Part shown: piece after piece, positions 31,511-46,100 of the stretch
How positions within the stretch are numbered: position 1 is the stretch's first letter
Layout: the number at the start of each line of letters is the position of its first letter
Source: Ostrinia nubilalis
Lineage: Eukaryota > Arthropoda > Insecta > Lepidoptera > Crambidae
Direction of reading: 5' to 3'
Length of the DNA stretch: 64,000 nt
NCBI RefSeq assembly: GCF_963855985.1
Contig: NC_087096.1
Coordinates: 8,618,001-8,682,000, forward strand
Translations under genes and position numbers: made by a program
Notes under the pieces: model-generated
Database searches by the model: none
What the model saw: the letters and a program-made list of their open reading frames with translations, nothing else
Told to the model about the DNA's origin: nothing

Positions 31511-34500
31511 ATTATTTTACAAATACTTCGTGCTTTAATACTCGTAAGTATTTTCACTTTCAATAGCGAACTAAATATTATATTGGATACTATCGTGTCC
31601 CAAGAGTTGTCGTCTAAAAACTAGAAATATCCACGAAAAAGGTTCGTAGCTTTCAGATAACATTAAATCAGAGTAAATGAACCAGAAAGCTCAAAGTAAA
31701 GTCAACTGTTAGTGCAAGCTTTTTGTGGCGAGGTGCGTATTTCTTGCTCGCGCCACTAATATTTATTAACTGAGACTAGGTTAACGTAACTTTGGGGACA
31801 TTAATTTTAGGACAAATTAAAAATTCGTTATTTAATTATAATGTAGTTTGCTTGTAGCCTAACTATAGTTTGAGACTACAAAAAGACAGTTTGAGCTGGC
31901 GATGATTAGTGCAATGAGGCGTATAAATACTAGTAATGCGTACTCTACTAAATACTGAATATAAATACGCTGCTTTGCTGGTCTGACGGCTGTGTTAGAT
32001 TAATCATGTCTAAATCAAAATATAAAATATTCATGTATAAAAACCAAAACTAAATTTTTTAAATAAAATTTTGTTTCTTATTATCACTGTGAAGTGATAT
32101 GAAAAAGGGGGTTAGCGTTTTACACACGGGCATTTTTAGGTAATAAAGCATGGTCACCCTAGCATGGCGCCCGTAGCGGTTCTCAACCTGCTACTTGTCC
32201 GCAATAATTTATTGCGGTGGTGGTGCTCTTGTATATTTATAACCATTAACTTTTGTGAATGTTACGTTGCGGTTTCGTCTAGCATTCTGTCTTTATCAAT
32301 TTGCGGTTTTGTTAATTTAATTTGGGTCTTATCTATTATTTAAATATGTAAAAGCACTGCTTATAAAGAACATTTCTTTTAGTATTGATCCGAACTTTTA
32401 AGAATTAGCTGTTGACTTTAAAGACGATTATTATTAACGGATTAACTATAATTAATTAGAGATCTATGAAGAAAGTTATGCCAAACAGGTTGATATACAC
32501 AAAGGTTGTAATTCTGGGTAACACTAAAGTAGCTTTCATGGAAATTTAAACTTTACCAAAGGAATTACTCGTGGAGTTTCTGCCAATAACATTTGGTCTC
32601 ATGCAAACAAGTAAGTAGAGGTAAACTAAAGCAACAACTCTAACCGTAAGTGGCTATAAAGTGTTAGATCCAAGCCAAGACCTTAGTTCTTACCGAAATA
32701 GTGAAACCTATAGTCTGGTCTGCGAGCACGTAGAATTTTGTCCAATGACCCCAAGCTACCCATCCTTATCACTGGAAAGGCGATAGGTGAGGCAAAACTA
32801 CAAAATAGACCTCTCTTTGAATCCCTCCTCCTCTTAAATGGATGACTGGCAAAAAGCTCAGTGATGTCACTAAAGTAGATGATCATGCGTTATACGTAGG
32901 GAACTAAGTATTCAGAGTGCTAATTACGAGAACACGAGCCTTAGTAAGAACTAAAGATTTTTTTCATTTGATTGCAATGAATGATTACAAACAAAACAAT
33001 CGATAATATTTAAGTAGAGCTACAAAGAACTCAGTGGATTTTCAGTGGACTGTGGATCTAGGTATGCCAGTCGTCTCGTCACCTTAACAGACTATAGTAA
33101 CATACTATTGCAAAATAGCTTTTGAAACCCTTAAAAGCACCATTAGCTATATGGCTGGGGCCTAAAAGAGGCAGCTATCGCACGCCAACTCGAGTCTAAC
33201 TTGGACTTGGCTCGCAAAGCAGACGCAGCGAGCTTATGGTTAAATAATTATTTTCACTGAATAGACAAATTGAAAACCAACAAACGATGCTAGGCAGTTT
33301 GAATGTTGAATTTAACATTCGTGTTACTTTTACCTACTGATGCAGCTGTATTTATGAGGATTTCAAATTTATGTGAAGGTAAAGAGAAGAGATAAATCTA
33401 TGTTGGAATATTTCAATTGAAACATTATTTTGTTAGACTTTATAATGAAGTTATCTGAAAATTTTCTGCTGCAGAGTTCAAATTAGTATTTAGAACTTAA
33501 GAGTTGCAGTGTAGATGAATGACTACGATACTTATTTCCTTTTGCGGTCCTGTAATTGTTATCATTGTAGGTATGTCGCAAAACTAGAAAAAGCCCGCCC
33601 AAATATTGTCAGAAGCACCCACCATCTCTAATGTTTAAAACGTGTGCTTTTACGTCGGTTTCTAACGTGGTGGCTCGTGTGCAAATTGCGGTCGTCTTGT
33701 GCAGATCACCGCGAAATTGCACGTCGTATTAAAGGGTTACCGGGACTCTCCGTCCGTGATAAAATTCGCAGCGAAGGCTGTGCGATTCGCTTTAGCTTTA
33801 AGATTAAAGTATAGATTTTAAGTGGCGGTAATTCGCAATGTAGATTACTTTTCTGGTTCCTAAAGGAAAGTAGTAAAAACAAAAAAGAAAACTGTCTCAC
33901 ACACTCACAAATCATTTCCTAACTAGCTAAATTACTATAGTGGAAATTCTCTAACGAAACGACTTGCAGTTTAAGTAGAAAATGAGTAAAAAGATTCACT
34001 ACAATTTCAATGGGCTTTTTATTTTTAAATTTGCAAGCTAATTTACACTTGCAGTTTTATGAGCACCGTAATTTGTAGCCGACTTGTCAGATTGCCGCTA
34101 CATCGCATAGTACGAGTATAATGGTGAACGTTGTTCTTTGATAACGTTTATTCCCGCCCGCCCAAGTGCGAGCCACTTTTATGTGTTTTAGGGGCCATTG
34201 TGTGAACACTTTTGCTTATTTGTGGCCCATTTTCGGTGTACTGCAAAAATTTCCTCGTTTTTCTATTAGTGGCAGTTCCTTTTAGGAATGCGTGGTTACA
34301 TTGGCTCGTTTAGTTTGTTCGGGAATTCTTCGTAATGGTTTCGAATGATTCGTTGCCTTTGAGAGCATTATGTGTTGCGGACGGACAGTTTTTATTTCTT
34401 GTTAATCGAAATTCGTAGAATTAACGGTAGATTTGTAGATCTGGGGATTCTGGGTTCGATTTTCTTAAAGGCCGCACAAAGGAATCAGTCCGTGAGGACA

Positions 34501-35250
34501 GTATTTCGATGATTCTTACTTAACCCCTGACTGGTCTGTCTCACCCTATAATTATAAGTTATTGCCAACGTATCTTTAACATCTTGTAATATTGCTTTGA
34601 ACGTAATAGCAAATACATTAATCGTTAACTTCAACAAGTCTGATATGTTGGGAATCCCAGTATATCTCATAATATGTGATCCCCCAGAGTGTAGTTTACT
34701 TTTGAATTTACCGGGGTCTAAACTCTCCAAATGTTATGGAACTGCCCCACCAAATGGCATAGCATTCCATGCGCCATATTTGTTTGAGAATAGTAGTTTA
34801 TTACATTGTTGACGAGGAATTTCATTTTGCACTTCAGTGTGATTAATATTAATGTTTGCTTATCCTTAGGTCCCTGCGGAGAACGGAGCTATTTCAGGAA
34901 TTAATATTTTAGTTCTAATGACAACGTAGGTAGATGTCAAAGTGGGTAGAGCGATATTTAGAAAATAAACATTGCCTAAAAGAGCTCATAGAGACACATA
35001 AACATCTACCTACACACAATACCTATGTACCTATGTAGGTAATCTCTTCATATTAACTAGATGATTTGGAATCCTTAGGATTTTTTCCCTTCTATGGACA
35101 TACATGATCCCTATAAACGCGGTAATTTTGACAATCTAAATTAAAAAAAAACATCAACACAATGCCAAAATAAAAGGTTTCAGAGAACATGGAACATTAT
35201 TATGATATCGTAAAAACGTATAAAAATGTTATGGTTGTTAAACTTACGAG
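31511..35250. other. 3.7 kb without a supported feature
   Basis: AT-rich, with only short open frames (the longest about 80 codons) that lack splice context or recognisable motifs. No promoter, RNA gene or repeat with clear ends was seen. Confidence 0.35.
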
Positions 35251-37000
35251 TATAGGTGTACCAGAATCTCATGGCAAACAAAAATATTGGAAAAGTGAGT
35301 TTTTCATATGGCAATTGTCTATGGTTTAATTGTCATCTGTCAAAGAAAATTATGAAATCTGTCAGTCGTTGCAAAAATTTTGTAATCTCTTCTTGACTAT
35401 TTGTTATTTTTGTGAAAAAGTCGAAAAAGCTCAAGCTAGTCATATTGTTTTCAATGTGAATTGTAAAATAAGGCATAATTCAAAGTCAATCTTTGATTCT
35501 AAACGCGCCGTCGAGTTGACAGTGAGTTGGACTGAAATGTTTGATACATTTAGCTTATTACCCAACTGCGTCAGAAGGAGGGTTATGTTTTTTTATTCTT
35601 ACTTAATAGCTGCTTTATCGATGTTTTCAGGTATATCTCACAAATTGGTGCAGAGGAATGGTCAAAATGTTATGACCATGTAAAGAAAATTGAAAAAGAT
35701 TTCATCAAGCAAGATTGAATAATGGAGAAGTTTCCAATTTATTTCTTTTAAATAAACTTGAAATAAATATAAGTAAAACTAATAATAATTGTGAAAGAAT
35801 CATGAAAATATCTCTACAAATAAATAAGTTACAGGGCCCTAAAGTTGCGCATAACTATTCACGCCGTTTTGATCGCTGTATTCACGCACGACAGTCATTC
35901 GGGGTACAAACAGTAAATCACCCCTGATCCAGTGCTGTTGACAGATCCATATTTTTTTAAATCTATTTCTATTTTTTTTGAAAGAAAGAAAGAAGAAAGA
36001 AAGAAAAAATGTTTATTCAGTATCATCGACAATACACTTGCAATACTTAACATTATTTAATGAGAAGGTAATTACAATGATACTGAAAAGGTATCCACTC
36101 AGCATGGTGTCGTAGCATCTCAGTAGATAATGCCACGACGCTGGTCTTCCGTGGACACCCAAACAGGGAGAGCACTACTGAGCACAACAATTGCTTATGA
36201 ATCATGATACATAATAATATAAATACCTCATAAATACGTTACATATTGTACACCTTATATATAACTCTTTACATAATTATAAGAAAGTTAGCACACAGTT
36301 ACCATAACAACCATAGCAATACATGTTACTGATGAAACGTGGAACTTGAAGTGAGTGTATTTTAATTTACATTAATTTCATTTTTAGTCACTCAAGATTC
36401 TTTCTTAGTAGAATTTTGTAACCTTTTTTTAAATATCCCAGACCTGGCCATTTATACAAAAAGAACGGCACCGCCTGTTCCAATTCCACGCCAAAATAAG
36501 TATGTAGGTAATTTAAATAATTAATTTCCCAGAAATTTCTAGATCGATTTAAAAAAAAACTTCACCGTCTTTTTACTTTTGGTATACATATATTTTAATC
36601 CTATTCAGAGAAATATAGTTTTTTTTAGCATCAGGAAACTTCTCCATTGAAATGTTGGAAGAACAATTTATTTACAACACCTCTTTATCTTGATCATCTA
36701 TTGAAGAACAAGAAATGCAAGTGGAGTTCTTAGAATCGTTTTCTAGTTCTGAATGAAGTGATAAGTTAAAAGTATGGTGCATAATAAAATTAGTTACTTT
36801 AAGTAATATACGATTTATTTATAACAACATTCTTCATACACATACTTACCTAAAATGTATATTCGTACTTCATGTTCATTAATATTAGTCATAAAAGTAA
36901 AAAAAATAATAGTATCAAGATCGTTTATTCCAATTTCCCCAGTATTGCTCTCAACAAAGTTTATTTTCCCTATTTGCCATGAGATTCTGGTACACCTATA
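35251..37000 (+). mobile_element. TIR DNA element, ~1.75 kb, with decayed ORF
   Basis: tataggtgtaccagaatctc, then atggcaaa at the left is matched by tttgccatgagattctggta, then cacctata at the right. TA lies at both ends. A 117-codon frame (35330-35683) and the continuation around 35632-35715 (ISQIGAEEWSKCYDHVKKIE) look like parts of a transposase C-terminus, but I cannot name the family. A (GAAA)n tract at 35980-36008 may mark a nested LINE insertion. Confidence 0.65.
35976..36010. repeat. (GAAA)n tract
   Basis: gaaagaaagaaagaagaaag followed by aaagaaaaaatg. Simple repeat inside the 35251-37000 element, possibly the tail of a nested retroelement. Confidence 0.6.
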
Positions 37001-40000
37001 CCTACATTTATGAGCGAAGGGAATAAAAAACGAGACGTTAATAACGATTGGGGTGGTTCGTTAGTGACCATAGCAGGATTCCTATTTCGTAACTCGATTG
37101 ATCTGTTTCCAAAAGTGACCATCTCTTTCGTTCCTTTCGTAAGCTAGGTTAAAGTAAGAGAGCTAGAGAGAGTCGAAAGTTCAGAAATCGTATTACAGAG
37201 TAGAGTCTACGTAGCCTAATTTATTTGTCAACTGTGCATATGACAAGCATCCCCCATTCGGAACGTTTCTAGTTTCAATTCTGCCCACAGATTGCGGTAT
37301 TGTCACGCAAATTTGCGTTTATTTCGATTGAGTTTGTGTTTCGCGAGAGTCGCGAGGGAACTATTTTGTAAACAGGACAGAATGTTTGTTTTTTATTTAT
37401 TTTATAGTTCTGTTAAACAGGAAAAGAAGTTTAGTACAGTTAAGATTTTCCAATAGGTACGTTATCAATCGCGAGAACGAATAACTACAAACTTACAAGA
37501 AAGTCATAAGTAAAAGTTGTAAGTCACTTCTCAGCGCTGGGAAGCAATCTCTTTCAGACAATGTAGGGATTCAGAGAACAGAATGTTTAAGTACTAAATA
37601 ATTGCCAATCTAAATATTGATATTGCCTTCAATAATGAACAACCGAATTCTTTATTGCACGTCAAAATCCCTTGAGCCAAAGAAACGTTCAAAGAAACTT
37701 GAAAAATAGAACATCAAAAGCTAACTTTTCTGCACAAATGAACGATAAAAAATATGCAAAATTCCAACCCTACCGAAATGTCGACTCATTTATTAAGGGA
37801 TGGGCCAAAACTTTTATAAAGCGCTAGTCACCTAACGATGCGAACTTAAAATAGAGGCCGTGTGGAAGTTAAAAAAAGCTTGATCCTGAGTAGATAAGTT
37901 AAGGGAAGTGTCACCTCCGTTGTCGGGCTCCACCGAGATAAATGATAGCTCCTCGTCGGCGATAGTGATGGGAAAAGTACCTTTTTCAGGACTTGTAAGA
38001 CGCCCAAGTAATCCGCTAAGAACGGATTTTACAAATCTCTAGGGTAAAAGGTACACTTTACGAGTACCTACTGTTTGTATAATGGCCGTTCGATGCAATG
38101 AAATATATATTGGTTAGAGTCTATTGATGAAATAACTTACGATATCGTATGGTCCAGAGTGTTTGACTTTGTTAAGACTCTTTCTTTAAGTAATTACCAA
38201 ACCTAGATTGTAAACTATTTAGTATGGCTATTTATATTACATAAATGAAAACCAAACAAATTCATTTGAAAGTAAGTAAATAAACTAATATTTGCTTGAC
38301 TCTATATTAAATTTTACTTGGGTTTCACTGCATGTTTTCTTTAATGAAAAAACTTGTTTGATAAAGCATTTATCTGACCTCTTTTTAAGTCAAATACTTT
38401 AAACTAGTATTCATACTACGGGTAAGTTCTCAGTACGAAATACTTGAGTTTCGGGTACAGCCACAACACTAACAAGAAGGTTTCGCGGAGCAGCGTAATA
38501 AGGACTTAGCGGCATTGATTGCTTGCGAAGAGAGGTTTTGTGTAAGCGGGTAAAAGGTTTCGGGAGCGATTCGAGCGTGAAATGACGTGACCAATCAGCC
38601 GGTGACATGTAGAGTACATGCATATTCACATATACAGGATGCAAGGCATACTGTAAGAAATTATATACTTGAAGCATAATTAGTCCTTTATTTAAAAAAA
38701 AAGCTTTTTGCGCGTCCCAGTATTACCTAACCACTGCCACAAAATATTTTGTGCCATTGCTATGGGACAAATAGACCAGCGTTGAGAAGCAGCAGCAACG
38801 CACGGAATTCACAATGAAAATCGCTCGAAAAAATCGGGTTTTAGTGAAGGCCCAAAAATATATTGTACTTATGTATTGGACATTGTACGTGTCAAGGGGC
38901 TTAAAAGTTATTATGCGTTCAATTAAATAGGTAATTTGTATAAATAGGCGTCTCTTGGGTCAACAACTTCAAAACAAGACGTGTTCTCACTAGTTTGGTC
39001 TAAAATATTGATTAACCCAATTTCCAATGATACAAATTATTTTATCCAAATATATTTTTAAAGATCACTTAACTATTCTGAAGAGACACCATACTATTTA
39101 CTTTGTAATAACCTGTGTAAGCGCTTTATACGCTCTCTCGAGACACCAACCTCCACCCTGTATTGAATGGCTTATGCTACTTAAGTAAGAGTATAAAAAG
39201 TGAAAGTAAATAAATGATATGGACGACATCACAGATGAAAGGGTCACCTCAAGGGATCGGCCTATAGAGGCACTGGACCAAAATGCTCGTTGAAAAGAAA
39301 CAGATATTTACCCTCCTCGGGTTGGGATATGTAAAGTTCAACGTGAAACTGATGGGGACCGTGTATTTTGTAAACTGCTTTTGTTTTTATAACAAACGAA
39401 TATAAATATTATGCGTATTTAACCTTTGCAGTTATTTTTTTTTTGTTGTGGAATAAAATTTAATAAGTTCTAGACTGTCTGTGTCATAACGATTTGTTTG
39501 CTGTCACCGAAAAGTATTTTATAAATTATTTGCGTGAATAAACGATAAACAGATGTAGGTACTTATTTCGTGAACAGCTAAGGTTTATTTTTATCGTTTT
39601 TTTTTCATTATTTACGCAAATATTTAAGTTATTTTGTTGTGACATCAAACAATGCTTTGGTCATCATGACAGCGAAGTTTAAAACGAAGTTAAAAAAGTA
39701 GCTTGATTAAATCTGCCCAAACCATAATGACGGCACTATCTACTCGTAGGATATCGAAATTTTACGATTTGAGTTTTTTGACTAATGGTCCTCCTATCTA
39801 TTCGCACAGAAGCAACTGATTACTTATTCTTGTTGTTACGATGGTTATTATTACTTACCTTATGACTTACTCTTTCAATGCTCTACCTATTGTCTCACGA
39901 GCAACTGACCAGAAACAAACCTTATTATACCCAAACTCGGACACCCAACAGAATTTCGATGCAGGTAGCAAAGTTTCATGACTGTGAAATCGTTCGGAAC

Positions 40001-40717
40001 TCGACACCCGGTTGAGTGAAGTGGAATTTATATTTTCCGCGACGTCGCCCCCTATCGGACGCTGCAGAAGTTGGGTTCCAATCACGTGTGTTGATAGAAA
40101 TTATCACGTGACAATCTCTATCAAGATAGAGTCCATTGGTAGTTTTCATGGCGATTCTCGTTTGATCGATGGCGATAGAAGGACGCAATAAGTTATCGGG
40201 TTCGAGCATAAATCTCGTAGTCACTGCGACCCTCGCGACATTTTCCTACGTTTGAAGAGGATCGTGCCCTTTGCGTTTTGGTAGAATATCCAATAATATA
40301 CTGGCATTATTCGAGTGTTTATTGACCTACTTTTGTTATTTTATTACATAACTAATACCTACGCTTGTTTCGTATTTTCAAATTGATACCACATAAGATT
40401 TTCGTGTGAGAATGTAATTGAAAAAATCGAAGTAAAAATTAGTTACGTCAAAAAGTCCGTAGGTAGTAGTAATAAGTATTGTGCATTTAGCGTGTAAAAC
40501 TTATGGCAAACATGATGTGGGTGGGCAAGTGGGCTTACCTAATTGAAATAAATAAATATTCGTTTACCGCCTACCTTTAACATTTAGAATTTCATTATTA
40601 TCATAAATCATTTTCTACATTTCACTTTGAGCTAGGAACACAAGTATGTAAAGTAAGTGGTTGTGAGACTATTTAAAAAGGCCTTATTTTATTTTTATGA
40701 TTGGGTTTATTTGTAAA
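37001..40717. other. 3.7 kb without a supported gene
   Basis: AT-rich. Two patches stand out in base composition: 38411-38677 has an 88-codon reverse frame of repeat-like sequence, and 39860-40260 is richer in CpG with two CACGTG boxes. Neither has enough support to be called a gene. Confidence 0.35.
40083..40110. promoter_or_regulatory. Paired CACGTG E-boxes
   Basis: tcacgtgt at 40082-40089 and atcacgtgac at 40103-40112: two CACGTG cores 22 bp apart in a locally GC-richer stretch. CACGTG binds bHLH factors such as Myc/Max, Mitf/TFE or CLOCK/CYCLE. No gene start is visible nearby, so function is a guess. Confidence 0.25.
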
Positions 40718-40950
40718 CTAGCTTTCCGCCCGCGGCTTCGCCCGCGTGGAATTTTGTCTGTCACAGAAAAACTTTATCGCGCGCGTCCCTGTTTCAAAAA
40801 CCGGGATAAAAACTATCCTATGTTCTTTCCCGGGACTCAAACTATCTCTATGCCAAATTTCATCAAAATCGGTTGCGAGGTTTAAGCGGGAAAGCGTAAC
40901 AGACAGACAGACAGACAGAGTTACTTTCGCATTTATAATATTAGTTGGGA
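40718..40950 (+). repeat. Lepidopteran SINE-like repeat, well preserved
   Basis: ctagctttccgcccgcggct, then cgcgtggaattttgtctgtc, gggataaaaactatcctatg, catcaaaatcggttgcgagg, a (CAGA)n tract and ctttcgcatttataatatta. It matches 59177-59395 closely, so these are fairly young copies. The open frames on both strands here are by-products. Confidence 0.85.
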
Positions 40951-42800
40951 AGTTGGGATAGTACATTATAAACTCTTTGAAGTTAACCTTACAGGCAATA
41001 GCTATGTAATATCCGAGGCAACATGTCACACATAAATAAACATTTTGTGACTTACGTAAAGTAAGTATAGGAGTGTAAACGTAGCGTTTTGATGCGTAGG
41101 TACCTAGAAGTACCCATTGTACCCAAAAAATGCAGTGTTTAGTCACGCTTCATGTAAAGGATTTTGAGCATTTTGTACCCTAAAGCTATACTATAGTGTA
41201 ACTGAGGCTTTAGAAAAGTATACGACAACTTGACATTCCCCTCTGTGTGTTCCCCTCTCATATAATGTGGGCTTTTACCACATTTTCATCTCGTTTACAA
41301 TATTGTTGGACAGCCTTGTAATAAAATAAGTGTCACCGAGAAAAAATAACGAGGTCTCCATTACCCCTCGCCCACGATTCGAACCTTCTTAAATATATAA
41401 TGGCATTTATTACGGCTTTCCTGTAGTACGAAAGGCAACACAGTAGGTCATCTTATACAGTTGCAATACGAGTCATTTTGCTTCAAAAATATTGAGCCTG
41501 ATGCTGTTGACTGTACCAACGGTTGACGCAAATTAAACTATAGCTAGTTCATATAATATAGAACTTTAACAAGGCCTACGTCAATGTCACGATCCCTTTA
41601 CGTTTCGATGTTCGTTAACATTCCTAATTTGCTACATCCAACTCGAAATTGGGAAGGGTTCGTTTAAAATTGGGGAAGATGGCGTAGTGGGTTAAGTTTA
41701 CAAATCGCAATTACGAGTCAGTATTATTAGGACTAACTTTGTTGCTTAAAAAGTTGTTTGCGAGCCAAGTACCGCTTTAAACGGGCTTATTAAAATTTAA
41801 TGGTCAATTACTACCTATTGTCCCTTGCCACTTTTAAATGCTGTTACTAGGTTTATTTCTGACAAAAAGTTGAAGAATTCTACGTCTACATAAATAAGGT
41901 ACTTTTACCCCTTTTTACCCCTGGGCCATACACATTCTCATCTCACTCATACTTGGCTACACACGAATGCGCGAATCTTCAGGTATCACGATGACGTGTG
42001 GCCCAGGGGTTAGAAATACTCACGGGTCGTGATAAAATAGCAAAATCTTTATGAGTCAGGTTTTTTACTGAAAAATCTTACTAAACTGAGCAGCGTTTTC
42101 ATGAATGGTCATGCTATGGTTTTTAAAGCTACCGTTTCAAAGTGCGGCTTCACAGAAATTCACTGTCCGATATAAGCCCAGTTCAGAGTAGTTGAAACTA
42201 GTACGGATTACTTAAGTAGAGTCGGTAACACATCAGACTATAAATTTTTGTTGCAAAATCACCCGTATTGCATGTGCATATGACACAGTTGACGTGCTGC
42301 CCTGTCGTCGGTATAGGTACATATTTTCCAACCTAGTTGTTGTTGGCAAGCTTTTCCAGTTCCCATAAAAAACGTATTTAAATGTACATAACTTTCATTC
42401 TAATAAAAACTTTGTAAAAACATTTTTGCAACACAAAAAAACAAAATTGAAACGGCACTATGCATGTAAAGTATCAAATTAAATTAAGGTGTTAGTGTTC
42501 TTCCTTAAATTCGGGTGCTCGCTTCGTAAATCATCAACTTATTAAATTCCAAGCTTGCAATCGCAGCTCGAGGCGAAGTTTGTTCGCAAATCACAGAATA
42601 CTAAAGCAGCCAATACTCGCTTGTAATTGAGTAGCAAACTTATCGAGAACAAAGCCTTAGGCTACTCTGCAATGCCTGCAATGTCTGCAACGTCTGCAAC
42701 GACTGCAACAAAGGCAAAGTGCTTAATCTTAGCTTGAGATAAATTATATATAACTTAGCTACAGGAATTGCGGAATTGAACATGTTCGACGACTTAGATA
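40951..42800. other. No gene seen
   Basis: AT-rich sequence. A short ctgcaatg/ctgcaacg iteration occurs at 42668-42711. Nothing else recognised. Confidence 0.35.
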
Positions 42801-42924
42801 TCATCCAGTTTACGCTGGATGCAGGCCGCTACCAACCGTGCGATGTGGAAGTCATTGGCCGAGGCCTATGTTCAGCAGTGGACGTCCTATGGCTGAAATG
42901 ATGATGATGATGATGATGATGATG
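42801..42924 (+). mobile_element. LINE 3' end with (ATG)n tail
   Basis: gctggatgcaggccgctacc, then gcgatgtggaagtcattggc, the end ttcagcagtggacgtcctat, ggctgaa, then a run of atg/tga repeats to 42924. It is the 3' end of the same non-LTR family as 60896-61345. Confidence 0.8.
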
Positions 42925-42950
42925 ACTCTGTTTTAGGGTAAATAGGGTGA

Positions 42951-43137
42951 AATCCATACTAACATTATAAATGCGAAATAACTTTGTCTTTTTATGTTTT
43001 TTTCACGCTTGAACCACCGATCCAATTTGACCAAACCACCGACCTAGGTCTAGTTTGTGAACCAGGAAAAAGCAGGATAGTTTTTATCCTGATTTTTGAA
43101 AGGCGCTTGAAATTCATGCGACCGCGAGCTAAATCTA
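42951..43137 (-). repeat. SINE-like repeat, reverse strand, decayed
   Basis: Read in reverse it starts with the gctcgcggtcgcatgaattt head variant and ends aaagttatttcgcatttata. It lies about 25 bp after the LINE tail, an old insertion. Confidence 0.6.
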
Positions 43138-46100
43138 CATTAGGTAAGCTATACAAAACCAAAGTCAAAGTGAAAAATATATTGTAATGTGTGTCTTTAT
43201 TTGTATACTTAGGTACACTGATAAAGTAGTACGTACTTACTTACAATCCTTTCGTGGAATCATCAAGAACTTCCGAGGCAAAGCCACGGATAGAAGCTTA
43301 CATTATTTATTAAGTCCCTGTGGACATAAGCCGTTACTCGTGAACATCAACATAAATATTGATTATTGCTGTTTGACTTATATTGTACCGGGAATTATTA
43401 AAATAATAGCGTTATTGTCATAGCAAACAAACGCAAATTAAAATTTATTCTATGAGAAGCGCGAGTATAGTTCACCAAAATGTAGCATTAATTTCTGAAC
43501 ACAATATGACTATTTCAATATGTTCCAATAATTACAAAAATATTCACGTTTCGGAACGATATTATGATAAGTTATCCTGTTGCGAATTACATTCCAATTT
43601 GAAATGAACATTCTGTTTTACTGTAGCTTTTAAGCCACATATTAAGTATTTGATAGTATAATTGTAGAACAAAATACAATACAGACAATGACAAATCAAG
43701 AGTTTTATCTTAATGTAGTTTTAATTAACCGGTTTTGCAACAAAAACCTGTTTGAAATGCGTAAACCTGTAAATCTATAGCAAACAAAAACGATACATTC
43801 AATTTTCCGAACAGATTTGTTTAACATAGGTGAAATGTTTAATTTTGTGCCCCTTTTCCTTACTTTTTCTAGGTCAGTCCATAATAAGTAGACAAAGTAG
43901 TCCAATAGACACCTCTTATTTCAGTTTGACAGCAAGATAAAACTTTGTAACCAGCAGTCCATTAGGTATAGTAGGTATGTGTAAAGCAGCACGCGCTTTG
44001 CTGTACAAAGTATATTACTTACCGACTTTAATAATGCTAAAAACAGAGGAATCGATAGTTTAGGTACCTACAAAGGTTTTTCAATGTAGCTCATCCCTTG
44101 TAAAATCGATTTCTTTAGGAAGATTCTATGGTTTTAAGTGGTCTGTAACTCATATCTTTGCTCTTTTATACGCTAACAGGTGTCGTAACTCATACTATAT
44201 CAATGGAACTTTTTCAGTCGCCGACATTCGATTTGCCAAATGATTTGGAAATTCCCGATAGTTGTATGATGTCGTAACGCGTATTAATAACCATATCCGC
44301 ACCGTAAATCATGATTAATGGTACATAGAAGAGGTCGCTGAAAAACATTACCCTGCTTTCTGGGGTCGGGTTAAAAGATCGGTCAGTAATGGCCATTGTA
44401 TGAGCAATATGTCAATTTAATCAATACCTACAGTGAAAGTTGCTGAAAATACATAGTTATTGTACTAAAATCTAAGCAGATGACTAAATTAAAATTATAA
44501 TCTAAGCAGATGACCAATTTAAAATTTAATCAAATGACCAAATTAAAATAAGTTTTTTTCAGAATAAATTAATTCCATTGAATACTTAACTTATTTCAAA
44601 ACTTAGTTACTTAAATCCTGTTCTTATTAATTGAAAGAGAAAATATGTGTGAATTGGGCATAATCTGACCCGGTTTTCGAAAGATTTCTTACTGAAATTC
44701 CTTGCTATTGTTATTTTTAAACATTTAATTAAACCAAACTTAGTAACACTTTATGTTTCAAACAATGTTCCTGGGAATACTTCGACCACGTTCCTGAATT
44801 TCCATAAAAGCAGTGAGCACAGCATGTAACTAATCTTTAGTAAGTGCCCTGTAAAACTACCCTCTTAGGTTCACGGTTAAGATAAAAGAGCACTAAAAAT
44901 AAGTGCTCACTATAAATATTTAGTGCACCGCTCTTAAGCTTTAGTAAGTGTTTTAGCGATCTCCAATTTGTTATATTGGAGACTATTTGACCACAATTTT
45001 GGGAGATATTTGTTTTGGCCAAACTTCTCATTGGAAGTAGTTAAAAAATCTTAGATGTACCATGGAGTTCTCTACATGGTTCTTGATGCGATTTATCTTT
45101 TAGTTAGTTTCCCCAGAATATGCTTAAATCCCTCATGTAGAAGACCTTGGGATTTGAACATAGACTTTTGCAGGAAGTTTTAAAAAAGGAATAGAGAGGT
45201 ACTTATGGTAGAGTGGCTTTGTCGAGTATGAGGGTGGTATTAACCCTTCATTTGGCAAGACACAAATTGTTTGATTTTTTCAATAAAATCTATTTAGACC
45301 TAATTGTTACTATCAAATTAAGTTAAGAAAAATAGTAAAAAAAATATTTGGTTGGTATTTTCGCGAAAAACGATTGTTGCTTATTTACCACATTGCCAAA
45401 TAGGGGTACTTAAATAAAACATTGAGATATATTATAGAATTATTTTTTTTATATGAAAATCTTAAAAAAATCAATCATATTTCACATTTTATGCATTAAA
45501 CTTTTTTTTGGCCATTTTCGCAAAGTCGATTAATGACCTTTTTCTCCAACATTTGATAGATGACGTATGTCATCATACTTCACGGTCAATATGCCGAGCC
45601 AAGGTTGGCTTTTTATTTTCTCTTTAGCTTCTGAAACTGGTATGTTACCGTTATCTGCTATAGTTGCTGACTTCAACGCAAGAAAAATGTGTTTATCATT
45701 TAAATCAGTTCAGCGGTATAAGTGTGAAGACAAACAACACAGAGACAGACAGCAAATTCTTCCTCTCTCCTAAAATGCTGTGCCCGACAGGGTCCGTAAT
45801 TGCATCAAAAGTAATTACTATACCATCTCTATAACATTATTCATGTAATACATGATTGATTTATTGTGTATTGACACTCTTTTGTATTAACAAAAAGCTA
45901 AACCTATTTTGTTAGATGTTTGGCACTGTTGCTTCTAGGCAACATCGAGGTTCGGAAGCATGTCATGTATTAGAAAACACAATTTCTACGCCAAATATTG
46001 CTTTATATGATTAGTTTGATTTATTATGAATTAAATTTAGACAAAACAAAAATAATTAGAGATGATAAAATAGTACAAAATCATAAAACTTCCGTCTTTG

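Noticed and set aside
38411..38677. 88-codon reverse frame
   Set aside because: It has an ATG and a moderately protein-like composition but no recognisable domain. It resembles translated repeat sequence and has no gene context.
40718..41146. 142-codon reverse frame
   Set aside because: It crosses a SINE-like repeat and its translation contains the repeat's (CAGA)n tract.
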